Notes: a model not told the origin generated them from the sequence alone. A stretch of 64,000 bases of DNA from Paramecium octaurelia (GCA_905182995.1 CAJJDP010000010.1:594583-658582), one strand, 5' to 3'; positions 49,401-62,411 are shown, numbered from the stretch's first letter. Translations and numbers: made by a program.

Positions 49401-50311
49401 TGTTAAGCAGATCCTTGGAGTTGATCGTATGCTTTATCGTTTCTAATGGGGGAAATTTATTTTTGATCTTTATCCTAAAATGCTGAGGAGAGTTTTCTAG
49501 TGGGATCTTATTAGGCTTGAGGGTTCCTTTATTAGACATTGGTATATTCTGGCACTTCGTATTAGATCTAATTAGATGATTGATTCTTCTTTATGCTTTT
49601 TTAACTACCTTTTATAATTTAACCTGATTATGATGGTTATTGACCAAATAATTCGATTTACTGGTTTGGGCTAGAATAATATTACTATTGATAATCTATA
49701 TTTTGGAGCGATTGACTTTAAGAGGATTATGATTCTATGACTTCTTTAAGTTGATTGATTTGATTTTGCATATATTGTTTTTCACGTGCATATTATTGTT
49801 CTAGTATTTGCTTCTCTTACATAATTTATTCGGCCTTTCTTTCACTAGCCCTGGAGAGACTTCTACTCTAACTTTTTAATCTCATATCCGTTAATGCTTC
49901 TTCCTTCAAATCAAGGACTTTCTTCAACCTAAGACAATAGATAATAAGATTACTTTGTGATTTCCTTTTTGGCAGTAAGTAATTCCCCTTTATATTTGGA
50001 GGCATGCTCAGTCTTCTCACGAACCAACTGCAACAATTTTTCATTTTCTTCAAGTAGTTTTTCCACCTTCCCCTTATTTGGAGATTGACTTTCCAGATTT
50101 TACACTCTTGATTCCAATTACTTCAATTTCTATTCGCTTTGCTATTTTAAAGGGGAATCCGTGTGAAAAACTTACGAATGATGTATGTTAACGACTACGA
50201 AAGATCTATAGATATAGTACCTCTGTCAACCATAACCGGTGTCGCCATTACAGGCAAAGGAACCGGAGGTAATGATCTTGAGATTTATAAGGGCGCAACT
50301 GCAACTCTCAT
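46460..50311 (-). CDS. large coiled-coil protein (about 1250 residues)
   Basis: A short N-terminal exon (APLQISRSLPPVPLPVMATP and IDLSQSLTYIIR) is joined by an intron of probably 35 nt to a Gln/Glu/Lys-rich coiled coil (LKQLESRVQNLESQ). A long Gln/Asn/Ser-rich linker with several SISP/SLSP-like sites follows, then a very long coiled coil to the end (STPTPEREEVIELAAKFILK). A 25-nt intron after KKEITK and a 28-nt intron near 46700 are also likely; at least one more intron is unplaced. No motor or enzyme domain. Many basal-body and cortical proteins of ciliates have this architecture; the specific role is unknown. It starts 24 bases after the stop of the upstream gene. Confidence 0.83.
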
Positions 50312-50335
50312 TTAACAGAAATGTTATAATAATAA

Positions 50336-50838
50336 TCACTCATACTCTAAACTTAAATCAAATATATGTTCCTAATTGATTACACTCTTTACTCCAAAAT
50401 ACAATGCAAAACCAAAGTAAGAATAGGCCAAGCCTCTATAAAGTATATAACAATTGATTACTTCTTGAGTTTAGGAAATGTTATTAGCCTATCTTCGAAA
50501 TAGTAATCCATAAATGGAGATTGCAATTTCAGAAGAAAATATCTCAAGCCAATGGTACTGACAATTGCCAAGAGCACATTTGTATTTAAATCCATTAATC
50601 TGCATAGGATGATTCGATAATCAATAGGATTTTGAATCTTATTTTTATTGAAAATACTCCACATCATAAATTTTAATGCTTTCCATTAGCGATATTATTA
50701 TTACTCTCTCACACTCATCAATTCGAATTCTTATGGAATATGTGGGCCAATCTTCATATATTTTCCATCTTAATATTAATATTTGTAAATTGTGAAAGTC
50801 TCAGGATTTGTCACATAAAGAAATGGTTTTTAAATCAT
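50336..50838 (-). CDS. small membrane protein, possibly mitochondrial
   Basis: Protein of 158 residues with one 26-nt intron; the length divides by three. Polar N terminus (PFLYVTNPETFTIYKYQYQD), then a hydrophobic helix (NVLLAIVSTIGLRYFLLKL) and a weaker one (GLAYSYFGFALYFGVKSVI). Size, aromatic content and two short helices recall the many ciliate-specific small subunits of respiratory complexes, but that is inference; no family is recognised. It is packed between two same-strand genes with 19 and 24 bases on either side. Confidence 0.7.
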
Positions 50839-50857
50839 TCTAATTATATTATTATAA

Positions 50858-52085
50858 TCAAATTCTAGTTTTTGGATAGGCACTTTAGATTCTTTTTTTG
50901 CCTGTAACATTCAAAGTTTGTTATTATTCTCTAAATGATTAATCCAGTGACATTTTCAATTGACTCAACTAATTATTCATAGATCAAACATTCTTACATC
51001 CTCTTAATGTCGAACTTCTTCTATCACCTTCAAATGATCATTCAATCTACTTGTTGATTAGATCTTACTTATCATAGCAGTCTATGGTCGTTTAGCCTAT
51101 ACATGCTGCTATTATTCATTAAATAATATTTCCCCTGGGTTTATGAAAGGTCTGAATTCTATATTTTGAGTAGCGGCTGCACTGTGAATTCTCTTTAATC
51201 CTTTGGGCAAAAACCCAGGAGGAACCCTGCTACCTTTCAAACCCACAGAAGGTGTTAGGTACTACGGATACCCAACATTTATTTAAACTTCTTCATTTTA
51301 ATTTTCATTGTTATCTACCAACTTTTCAAATAGTTAATTTCTGAAATCAGCATATTATTAGAGCAAATGCTCTGATATCCCTTTTTCAGAATAATTTTTA
51401 GTTGAAGAAACAGGTCTCATAGTCGAAAATGCAGAAGTCGGTCTATGTTTACAAAGAGAGGTCGATACTGCCATGTTGTACGATCTCCCTTCCACTGACA
51501 ATAAGTTCTCTGGTTCATCCATAACTACCTACTTTACAGATTAAGATTTCTTAGGTTTCGGGTGGAAAGTGTTCCCTTTCTTCGTCCTAAGTAATGCAGC
51601 TTCGTCTATATCAAGATTTTGAGACATGATAAATCTGACAGCTCCTTCATTTGCTAACATGCATATATCATTCTCGTTTACGCATTGTTTAGCCTTTTCT
51701 GCAATCTAATAATACAATTCTATCATACAGCCAAACAAATATCGAGCTCCTCTTTTTATTTCTTCACTTTTAGTAGGGCAGCATGCAACGCAGTTGTATT
51801 AATTTTTTATTTCGGTTTGATATGGAACCTCTCTTCCTTTGGTTCTTTCTTACCCGTCACTATTTTTTGAAAGATCTCTTGTGAATTCATATTAAGAATC
51901 GATTTTGTTTGTTTGTGTTTTTTCTAGTAAACCCTTATATATGATCATACCTTGTCAGGACGATCATATCGAAATCTCTTTTTGTATTGTCCTTCATCCA
52001 TCTTTTCATCAATATAGTTCATCATTTCATCAGGAAAATCATGACGAACAACTATTGGGCATCTTGAAATTGCCAAAGTACTCAT
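50858..52085 (-). CDS. uncharacterised protein
   Basis: About 382 residues with introns of 27, 23 and 29 nt; the length divides by three. The N terminus (RCPIVVRHDFPDEMMNYIDE) is followed by a helical region with an ALHAALLKVKKQKEELDICL heptad pattern, a short NDICMLANEGAVRFIMSQNL segment, and a Ser/Pro/Gln-rich basic C-terminal half with motifs such as RPTSAFSTMRPVSS that look like phosphorylation or microtubule-binding regions. The end is KKRIQSAYPKTRI. No family recognised. Confidence 0.75.
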
Positions 52086-52887
52086 TTATTTTTAATTAAA
52101 ATTATTTTCCTTAACTATTTTTATCATTGCATTTATTAAATCACTTCAAATTTCATTCTTAATTATTATTTTGAGTCATATTACATCATGTTTGATATTC
52201 AAATGTATTTTAAGTTATAAATATTTAATTATTTAGTAATTCTCTAAAACTACAACTTAATGAATAATCAAAAGCTTTCAATTAACAAATTGATTAAAAG
52301 CTTATTGAAATGAAGAAAAAGTATTTTATTTTAATTAATATTATTCTTATTAATTAGGTTATATATATTAAAATTAGGATAGTTTATATTGAAAATTTGT
52401 AATCTTTAAAAATTGAATAATATGATTCATCAAATATAGATAAATCTAAAATGCAAATAGAATAACTTTAGATAATTCAACTATTTATATTTTTTTCCAT
52501 TTTATTTTTAATTAATTCCGACTTATAAATTGTCGTAAAGGATTTAACAAATTACATATGGCTTGATAGGTAATGCATTATCATTGGATTAGAATTAAGG
52601 GGGCACTTAGAATGTGAATTGGATACTTCTTTTTATAATAGAAATTAAGTTAGATGGAGTCAAATTTATTGGCTTCAACATTTAAATACGAATACAAGGT
52701 GATGGATGATTTTAAGTTTACTGAATTGGCAGATGATTGAGTAAAGAGTAATGCAAAATAAGAAAATCAAGTTTTATTGATTGATTTAAAATGGATAAAT
52801 TTGATTAATTATTGATGTAACAACTGATTAGAAGGTGAAATTGTTAGAGGATTTTATAAATATAAATAAATATTATTATATATTATA
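52086..52887. other. intergenic, AT-rich, weak relic signal
   Basis: Mostly non-coding. Around 52590-52740 a few protein-like words appear in shifting plus-strand frames (GGTQNVNWILL and KYEYKVMDDFKFTELADD), without a start, splice or family that makes a gene. Could be promoter DNA for the next gene or an old relic. Confidence 0.45.
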
Positions 52888-54729
52888 ATGTTCTGCTGCG
52901 GTTCAAAAAAGAAGAAATCGAAGTAGTTTTTTGGAATTTTAGGAAGAGTGCCAAGCCAGAGGAGCCATCCACGAATTCCGATACACATTCTTTTAAGAAG
53001 GAAGAGGAATCCCAAAAAGTGTATGTTCCACCACCTCCCCCTACAAAACCAATTGACTAAGTTTTTTATTAAAATTAATTCAAATTAGGAAATGCTGAGG
53101 CAAATATAAAATATTAACGACTTGCGTAATCGAGGCTTATATGAAAAAAGGTATTTAAATCCTAAGTTCTTAGTGTCGAATGTGAGCACGATTACATTAC
53201 TTAGTTGATAAACAAGGAAAATATACAATAGTAGTTTGCACTTGAATTTAAATGGGCAGTTAATTACACAAACCATCTTAAGGGAAAAAAAACTGAAATT
53301 CAATAAATAAACAACAAAAACCTACTTGGACCCAATAAATATATAAGAAGTGGTTTACAATAAGACAAAGACTATGTGGTCTTAAATGAATAGGCTTGGA
53401 ACTTCGTGATGCAAATGTATGGTGGAGGTCCGGAAGTCAAGATCATGCCTCCTCATAAACAAGAATCTTATGCCCAACCTTCAAGTCTTTCTAGTACTTA
53501 CTCCAAGCCTCCAATCCAACAACAATCCATGAGATAAGCACAAACGAACTCAAGGTTCATTCAATAAAAACCAATGACCTAAACTGTTTCAGTTATAGCA
53601 ACTCCGAAATCAGTAGACAGACAAACATCATAGATTATAGAGCCCCCACAAAGAAATGATAGTGCTTAAAACTATAGAAAAGGATATGAGGAATAGAAAA
53701 GACCTTCCATTTCCCAAGGCTAATCACCAATAGTTGGATTGAGAAATCCCAGATATTATTGCTATTTGAATTCAGCCTTACAAGTTCTGTTGAGCATTGA
53801 CTCTCTTTCGGAGGGCATTTTGGCTATACAACCTAAATAGGGCCAAAAGTACTTAGCTGCCTATCAAGAATTATTAAGAACGGTATGATATTTCGTTAAA
53901 ATTTATTTAATTAGATAAAACGATCAGGTTCTTTCTCAGCTATTGCAGCTTAGAGTATTTGGGAAAACTGTTCTGGAAAATTCTAGTTTAATTAGTAATA
54001 AGATAGTCATGAATTTCTATTGTTCTTTTTGGGGAAAATTCAAGAGGAGCTTGTTGGCAAATACAAAAACAAGTAGGAGTTCAATTCAGCTGAATAAGCT
54101 TGGAGTGATTATACATCCAAAAATTATGATATTGTTGATACCATTTTTGCAGGGCAATCAACAAGTTAATCCTTCTGCAAATCTTGTAATTAAGTTTGTG
54201 AGGGATATGATCCTATATGGGATTTGTCTTTGCCAATCAGGTAATAATTGACAATATAAATTTAGTAAATCTTACACTGGGGTTGATTTGATGGACTGTC
54301 TAAAATCGTATTATAGGGAGGAAGTCATTAATGACACTTGGAAATGTGACAAGTGCAAAAAAGCAAATAAATCGGTTAAAAGAAGGATGTTTATTAGTTA
54401 GACTCCAAAATACTTGATTATTTAATTTAAAAGATTCACTACATTTCCAACATCCCAAAAAATTAATGATTCCATTTCTTACCCTGAAAAGTTAGATATT
54501 TAAGAGTAATAATACCATTAAATTTAGATTTTGCTCCAAGGGGCTACAAACTAAATATAAACTTAAAGCACTTATAACTCATATGGGTTCTATAAATGGT
54601 GGACATTATAAGGCCTATGCTGAGAGATATGATAATTGGTATTTATTTGATGATGAAACTGTATCAAAGATTAATGGGAAATAATTATCTGATAGATCAG
54701 CCTATGTATTGCTTTATCAAAAATATTGA
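52888..54729 (+). CDS. ubiquitin carboxyl-terminal hydrolase, DUSP plus USP
   Basis: About 563 residues with six introns (20, 28, 23, 32, 25, 22 nt); the length divides by three. The N terminus MFCCGSKKKK is Cys- and Lys-rich, suggesting lipid or membrane attachment. A DUSP domain (INNKNLLGPNKYIRSGLQQD, then QAWNFVMQMYGGGPEVK) is followed by a Gln/Ser-rich linker and a compact USP catalytic domain. Its Cys box is NPRYYCYLNSALQ, and it has two Cys pairs of a zinc finger (FCKSCN, CDKCKK), then the His box NGGHYKAY and DDETVSKI. It removes ubiquitin from proteins. The Cys box lacks the usual Gly-Asn/Ala-Thr before the cysteine but keeps Asn at minus 5 and the nucleophile. Confidence 0.92.
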
Positions 54730-54800
54730 AATCTAATTCATCTGCTATATTTAAATACAATAATTCTCATTTTATTTTCATTAATTTTTTTATTTTTTAT

Positions 54801-56409
54801 ATGGAAATTTTGTAGAAATTTATGACGTTCTACTTCATACTATTATATTTACCCTATGGAATCCTTTCGGATACAAAACCTGAATAAATAATCGCATCCT
54901 TATTACATTAGGAATTATTTGAAGGGCAATGGTAGTCAAATTATCCGAATATTATGTAATTTAATTATTTAACCCTTGATTCTGGATTCATAAAAGTAAG
55001 GGTTGAAAATGGATATCTTGAATTTCTAGCTTTAAATCCAAGATATGGTGAAGATAAATTCGTAGCTGGTAGTATTCAACTTACAGATTATTCTGAAATT
55101 ATGTCGTAACACTTCTTCTATTGATATTTTAGATCCTGGACTGGAGCATCCAAAATATATTACTAAGGAGGGGAATAACATAGCTATCTTTGGTATGAAC
55201 CCTTTTGTAATGGCACATATTAAGTCAAATTAAATCAGCATGCTGAAAATCTAGATATTGATCAACTATAAATAGATGTTTATTTAGTTTCTAATTCTGA
55301 AATTGGTTATCATTGCTCGGCTAATATGAGTTTCAATGTAAAAAGAGTATATGATTACAGTTTTATCAACTGTCTTGTCTTTTGCATAGTTGCAACAATA
55401 ATATTGTTGGTCTAATACTTTTCAGTTTCAAAGTTATTAGAGCAAATGCAAAATTAATAGATACAGTTTGAACAGGTTAATTTTAAATCAAAGTTTTATT
55501 TAGCTCTCTAGATTGGGCTCATTGATATCTATGATAAACGGACTAAACACATTTTATTTTTTTGTTGACATATTATTTCAAAACTTTGTAAGAGTTTAAG
55601 CTTATATTTAAGAATTACTATTACTTTTTTATATTACCTACTGTTATTTCATTTTTGGACCTGTTCAAGGATTCTAGCTTATTCAACGTCCACTTTTATA
55701 GCACTTAATAGAATAGAGAACAAAGGAGAGGAGCGTAATTGGTAAGATTTATCGGTTTACTAATAATCCTATGTATTTTTAAATTATATTCAATTAGAGT
55801 TATTTGTGTTTGGAAATTTTATAATATTTCAACTTTTTGGATACACCTTTTATGCAATGCTTTTCTAAGCATTTACTCTTTACCCTCAAATCATTCATAA
55901 TTTAAGATTAGGAATTAATTGTAAATTTAACAAACTTTAGATTTTTGGATGCTTATCGCCTAAATTGTTTTTTTATGTAAACTTCTATTAAATTATAGCT
56001 CTACATAAGAAGTTGTCCGGCTAATGTAAAGGATACTAAACCAAATTACCTTTTTGTTGGAGTATTTTTAGCTGTTTATCTACTCTCTCTATTGATTCTC
56101 ATACTGCAAACCAAGTACAACCTAAAGTGTTTTAAACCAAAAATTGAAAAACCCAAAATGATTAGTTATCTGCAAAAAGTAAAAATACATGATTCTATGG
56201 AATGCCCAATCTGTATAGCCCCTCTTCATTCTAAACCAAGTGAAACTGATGTACAACCCATAAATCAATCATTGTTATGCGAAATTATGGTTACGCCTTG
56301 TTAACACATGTTCCATCAACAATGCTTACTAATTTGGATGCAGGTTCAACAAAATTGTCCAGTGTGTAGAGGTGTCTTACATCTGGAAGAGAACATCGAA
56401 CAATAATGA
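54801..56409 (+). CDS. transmembrane RING E3 ubiquitin ligase, Tul1-like
   Basis: Begins with a signal peptide (KFMTFYFILLYLPYGILS), followed by a lumenal domain of about 170 residues ending near a first membrane helix (INCLVFCIVATIILLVQYFS). Several further hydrophobic segments follow. The C-terminal RING-H2 finger is MECPICIAPL ... TPCQHMFHQQCLLIW ... NCPVCR. This layout is that of Tul1/Dsc-type E3 ligases of Golgi and endosomes, which ubiquitinate membrane proteins. The first intron (30 nt, GTCGTAAC...) is clear; splice sites in the middle membrane region (55480-56000) were not all resolved, so the exact length (about 490-510 residues) is uncertain. Confidence 0.85.
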
Positions 56410-56521
56410 TCTAATAATTTATTTAAGTATTTAAGTTATGAAACTAAAATTTAATATTAAAACTAATAGTAAAGTCTATATATCTGATATTTATATTATT
56501 TAAGTATAAATAATATCATCA

Positions 56522-57533
56522 TCATAATTTCTGAATAAGACTTAGTATGTCAGCTGCAAATTTATCTCTAACGTCAAAGTGAGTGTATCCATTTTATTAA
56601 TACTAAGAATTAATATAAGAATGTTACTGATGCATCACTTCCTGGGACAATACAAGTATTTTTTTGATTAACAATGCAGTTGTATTTAATGATATCGTCA
56701 TTTGGTGACCAGAAGGAATAAATTTTTGCTCCCTCTCTACGAGTCTTAGAATTCAATGCAGTCAACATTTGAGATGAAGGTGAGAATCCATTGTATGTGC
56801 TGCATGTTGGTAATCCTGTTGCATAAGTGCAATCTACTAATCCATAGTTGGCACCTGCCAATCCAAAGAATGCTGCAATAGAATTGGTAATGGGATCTCC
56901 AACTGTGAATTTAGCAAGCAAAGATTCAGAATATGTTCCACCAATAATGGCTGCTCTAGCCAAAGTGACTCCCATTGAATGACCAATCACAATGACTTTA
57001 CTAGCTTTGGTGTATGCAAGAACACCTTCGATGAACCTTCTGGTTGTCATGACATATTTTTCACTATGACTGTTTTGAGAGGCTAAGTTAGGATTTGCAG
57101 GGCCTAAAATTATTTATTATTATAAAAATTACCCCATGTTGTTACATACAAGTCGGCTTTAGTGTATCCACCATAATTTTATAAATGTTCAATAAGTGTA
57201 GTGAATCCTGTCTACCATCCAACAGTTCCACCGTTTCCTGCACCAATGTCTGAGTTTCCATGAATGAAAACTATTGGATATTTGGAAGGAGCAGTTGTGG
57301 GTCTAGTCTCAGCACCACTGAAAATGTTAGATGTTATTAGTATACCCATATGTTGACCATGTGATATCTGATCTAATGAAGTCATATTTTGAGTCGAAGC
57401 TCTTAATGAAGGATGCAAAATCAGCTGTGAATCCGTGATCTATGGTACTAACATTGTCCTCATAGTTCATGAAGGTCGCTCCTCCTAAAACCATCAAAAA
57501 TCCAATGGTCAATAGCACTGCTTGTGATGTCAT
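56522..57533 (-). CDS. secreted lipase, alpha/beta hydrolase (class 2 lipase-like)
   Basis: About 309 residues with three introns (28, 29, 25 nt); the length divides by three. A signal peptide (SQAVLLTIGFLMVLGGATFM) leads into an alpha/beta-hydrolase domain. The oxyanion strand is PIVFIHGNSD, followed by W-x-TGFTTLIEHLQ and YTKADLYVTTWG as in class 2 lipases, then the nucleophile elbow VIGHSMG, an Asp candidate in SPNDDI and a His candidate in YTHFDVRDKF near the end. Several cysteines suggest a lumenal or secreted, disulphide-bonded enzyme. Probably a digestive or lysosomal esterase/lipase. Confidence 0.9.
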
Positions 57534-57656
57534 TCGATTTAAATAATAATCTAATGTTATTGTGAAATGTGCAATTAATATACGAACAAAGATACTTCGT
57601 CATCATTTATTGCGTATGACTCTGTCTTATTTTATTAATAACTATTTTTATATAAA

Positions 57657-60600
57657 TCAGATATGTTATCCAATATCCTTGAACATTTATGCTGCCATAT
57701 CTGCTAACTAGTTTTTTCTAGTCATATTGGCTCTCACCACATCCTCTATAGAGATAGTTTATTTGTCTGCCAATTCCTTCTTTATGTACATTAAATATGT
57801 TGATCTACTCATATCTGCAAACTTGGGCATAAATTTTAAATAAGTTCTTTCATCATCATCAACATATTGTTTCGATCCTCCTTTCTACTTAAAAAGCATC
57901 TTTTTCAATTCTTTAGTTTCAATATCCATTTTCCTTTCCACTGCATCTATTATCATTCCAATAACTTAATGGGACTTTTTCTACTGCTTCTCAATCTGAT
58001 CCTTTATAACCCTTTTTGCCTTCTATAGCTTTTCTTACCTTAAAATTAGGTCTGTTCCTTAAGCGTCCATTGAAATTAACGTTTAACTTTCCTAAGGACT
58101 TTCTTTAACACTCGAAATTTCCTTTGGTCTTTTCAGTATTGTCTTAGGTAACGTGGTTTATGAATTTGATTTCTATTAAATTAAGGATACCTAGCCTAAA
58201 TTCTTGGGATCTTCTGTTCCAGCATAAGATTATTACACTTAAGAAGGCTATAAAGAAACCTATTGTGTTTATTATTATTTGTCTCCTTATTGTACTACTA
58301 TTTTAACACTCTTCTTTTATTTTGTCTACAACTATTATTAGCTTTGATTATCTGGAACATCCACTGATATTTCTTTCTCCAAAGCTGATTTAAGCTTTAA
58401 GATCCTTTCTTTTTCTCTAATTTCCCTCATCTGATTGGCAAAGAATTTAGCCAATCCCAATGCTTCTCTATGCTTATAGATTAAATCCTTAAGCTTTTTC
58501 TTCTTACTTTTCTCTAACACTTTTTTCAAATAATTGGTTTCCTCTGGATCCTTTAGATCAATGTTCACATTAGTTTAAACTATCTTTTTACCAGCAACCA
58601 TCTTGTCTATCTTTCTCCTCTTCAAGTCCTTCAATTCCTTCTCTGCAGTAATCTTACCATCTATGATATGTGCTTGATCTTTGACTTTTGTATCAATCTC
58701 AACTTTTACTGGAGGAGTCTTAAAGGATTCCTTATAAAACATGATCTCCTCTTTGGCTTTAAGATTCAACATCCTTTTTCCAAACTAAAACTCCTTTTTG
58801 TCAAAATCTTCTTTCTTTCTGAGAGTGAACAATTGTCCCAATATACTAAAATACACAATTATTTTACTCATTATAATCTCTGATCTCATTGGATTGAATT
58901 TTTCCATTGACCATTTTGTTAACATACACATCCAAATCCTACTTGTGATGTTCATCTCTATCTGGATGTTCTCTATATTCTAAATTTTCCAATTGTCTTT
59001 TTAACAACGCCCCTATATTACTAACATTCTTCTTCTCTTCCTACACTTTTGGTTTCTAATATTCATTGAAATATTGAGTAGTTGTCAGGATCCTTGATTT
59101 ATAATCTTAAGGTCTTTCTAAGCCAATTTTAAGTAAGCCTACAGACTTACCCTTCTATCTTTTTGGTTTAACAATCTTCCTATTATTTGGCTTTCTAGAA
59201 GTTGAACAGGGTCGTTTTTCTTCAAATAATTTTGAGTCAAATTATAAGTTGTCAACGGATGGAGCAAAGAAACTGCCATCAAAAAAGCTATCCTAACTAT
59301 TTGAATCACTATCAAAGATATTGATTGAAGCATCAGTGCCATGAGGTTATGATTATTCAACTATTTTATTATCAAATTATTATTTTGTTTTCTATTCCTC
59401 CTTTATTTGGGTTTTGAAATACAACTATTCATTCAGTGATTTGATTTAAAATAGATTGAACATGTCACTATTGAATTTCTTTAAATAATCAGATTCCGAT
59501 TGTTCCCTTTAATCCCTTTGAGTGTTTCTGATCTTATGTAATTCTTAATCCAAAATAGATTCGGCTATATAACTCAAATCCGCTAAGTCTTTTAGATTCT
59601 GCTCCAATCTGTGTTTGCCTTCGCTTGCCAATTTGATAATATGTTTTTTAAATTCATCAATTCCTTAGATGTATTTCTCAGCCAACCAACTAGCCGTAGT
59701 TAAAGTTTCAACAATCCTATGATAATTATTTTCTGCCTCATAATTACACATCATAGTTATTAACGCTGATAATGTTGTTATCACGCATCTTTTCATTCTT
59801 CTTCTCTCCCTATTTTGGTATAAGTAACACTTATATACTTCTATTTATTTTTCTTCTATACGAATTTTTCCTAATTAATCCTTATTCGCATCTCTCCACA
59901 TAAGATTACAATGGCTTCCTCTGCATACCTAAGGGATTCCCTATACTCACTTATCTCATATAAATAATTCGCAAAGTATATCTTGACCCTAGCACACGCA
60001 TTTACTAGGTTCGGATTTGGAGTATCTAGAATGTGTTTAGCAATTCTTTGAGCTTCAACCAAATAGTAATAAGCCACCTTGGGTTTGTTTGCCTTCTTAA
60101 AAATTAAATTGGCCATTAGTTGCAGTTCAATCAAATTATAGAAGTACTGATCCAACTCAAATTGAATGTTCAAGGGTTTGACCGATTTGACGATCATATT
60201 AGCTATCCTACTCGATTCCGAAATCTCCTATTCGTAAGGGTTCAACTCCTTAGCTTACTTTTTGCTTCTCTCCTTTTTTGGCTTGTCGTATTCATTGATT
60301 TTGTAGAACAGGACTGTGACTTCGTGTTCCTTAATCCTTTCCTCTCCTTCCTCATCAGAGCTTGTCAAATGGGATACTTCCTCCAAACTATATTCTTATT
60401 TAATAGGCTTACACAACTCCCTTCATCTCATTCGGTATAACTTTTTATATGTACAGATTTATGTATTTGTATAATTCGAATAGGGCTTGGCTCCCTCGAT
60501 GGAATATGTTGAGCATAGTCTCCGGTCTGTCTTGTTCGATATCAGGTTTGAGCAGTCCTTACTTTAAAATTTTGTTAATGCAATTTATTATCCTTCGATT

Positions 60601-61382
60601 CAACATAACCATCTCCCCCAATTCCAGGTCTTTCCGCTGATTATAAAACTTTTCTAACAGCTAGAATGCTCTCTTATAAAGTTTCTAATCGAAATATTTT
60701 ATATCGAATCTTACTTTCTAAATCATTTTCCCAGTTTCTCTATGAATGTAATCATAGCTACCCTACAATAGACTTTTTAATTTACTCTCTTCCTTGCTTT
60801 GCTGTTATTGCTATTGTTAATGCGAGGTATTAACTGAAGAAGTTTCTTTTTGCATTTAATTATTATAATTAGTATAAAATGGAATTCTCTTTAATAGATT
60901 TAGGCAGAAAGACCAATGTCAATCTGAGTTCCATGATTCAACTGAGCTTCCAGCCCAACCAACTATGTGCAAATCTCAGATTAACTCAGATCACCTATTA
61001 ATGTATTTAAATTTCAATCTCCTTATTAGCTAATAAACCAATAAATTTTTACATAATTCGGGAACATGTACTCCAGGGCATCAAATTGAAAAGAGTACAA
61101 AACCAATTTAATTTCTAATCTCAACATATTATCCCTATTGGCGAGGACTTCTATTTGGAAAAGGAGGACCTTATTCATAATCTCTTTACACTGTTTTTGA
61201 GCTTCCTGTATGTGGGGAAAATAGAGTACAAAAGCAGAGATTACTTTTTGCCCTTGTTCAAACTGGCTATATATTTTCAATGCGATGCTTTACTAACCTC
61301 CCTATTAAATTAAGAGAAGCCTGTAGTGATGAGATCCTTCTTCCTTAATTTCCTATGCGACATTTACAATGATCCAACCCAT
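57657..61382 (-). CDS. TPR and coiled-coil protein (about 1200 residues)
   Basis: The N-terminal half has helix-pair repeats of TPR type (HHYRLLLIQQGGQQSIALKI, LIELQLMANLIFKKANKPKV, NPNLVNACARVKIYFANYLY with RYAEEAIVIL). The middle and C-terminal parts are Lys/Glu-rich coiled coil (LKDLIYKHREALGLAKFFAN, DVYVNKMVNGKIQ). Introns of 22 nt (near 58860) and 29 nt (near 59830) are clear; the exon boundaries around 60960-61050 are not resolved. The start is placed at ATG 61382 (MGWIIVNVAQEIKEE), because a longer frame to 61468 would overlap the coding start of the divergent gene. Probably a cytoskeletal or ciliary scaffold; no specific family. Confidence 0.78.
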
Positions 61383-61400
61383 CTCCAAACCTTCATATAA

Positions 61401-62113
61401 ATGTAGAACTCATAAAAGTTCTTGTAATACCTGATCCAATAAAATTCCCCCAACATCAAGGCACACATAGATTGGCATAATCACAATAGGAAGGATGTTT
61501 AGGACAAGATTAAGAAAGGTACAACACTTGATAAATCCATATAGCATTTGCTCAAGTTAATCCAAAGCTCTTTGAAGAATTTGCCAGCGTCTACTCAACC
61601 AAAAGTCCCTAAGATATTACTTATTTTACCCATTTCCTATTCTACATTGAGCAGTATGGCAATCCATAGATTCAGATATTGGAAGATATGTATATAGGGA
61701 GAATCTTTGAGTTGGTAGACGAAGAATTTTTCATCACTTACTAAAACTATTTCACTAATAGATGCAAAGCCAAACTAGAATAAATAATAAACAAAATTAG
61801 GAATCCGCCTTATCATATGCAACACTCGTTAGTCTGTGATTTATGGTATACCTTGCATAATATATTGCTTAGTAACAAATTCTTCAAGGCTGGTTGTAAT
61901 CATGAGATATGTTTGAATTGCCTCTTTCAATACATGATGTATCGATAAAAATATGCCCCAAAAAATCAGATGGTCCCTCAAAAGATTAGATGTCTCTCAA
62001 GATTTCTAAATAAAGATATTTGCGATTATGTTTTTTAGGATCAGGATTTCTTATAATTAAAAGAATTCCAAATAGATGAAGTACTAAATAAATACCTTTA
62101 AAAGAAAGATTGA
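61401..62113 (+). CDS. protein with RING-like cysteine cluster
   Basis: Protein of 228 residues with one 26-nt intron; the length divides by three. The N-terminal 120 residues are helical (PKLFEEFASVYSTKSPQDIT). A cluster LVCDLWYT ... AGCNHEICLNCLFQYM ... IRCLSRFLNKDICDYVF follows, recalling RING or RING1-of-RBR spacing (C-x-H-x2-C-x2-C), but the first Cys pair is incomplete. A ubiquitin-ligase role is possible, not shown. The start codon is 18 bases from the start of the divergent TPR gene. Confidence 0.75.
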
Positions 62114-62411
62114 TATTGAATATATAATAGGAAATATTAATTTGATTGCAAATTTGTAAAAAGAAACGGAGACTTAGCTCCGCCTTTATATTATAATATT
62201 AATGTTTTTGGAGGGATTTCTTGCAAAGCAGTTAGTTTGATTCTAGTTTTGTTATAGAATATTCTCTACAAATAAATATTAATTTTTTGGATTTTTAATT
62301 TTATATAATATAATTTAATTATTATTGAGATAGAAAAATCCTAATTGGTATTAACAATTCTATGTAGGTCATTTAAATTAATATTTTTTTAAAGATTTTC
62401 AAGTCTTAAGA

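Noticed and set aside
61383-61468. Longer 5' end for the TPR gene (MCALMLGEFYWIRYYKNFYE)
   Set aside because: It is the antisense of the well-supported N-terminal exon of the gene starting at 61401. Both cannot easily be coding, and the shorter start needs no extra intron.
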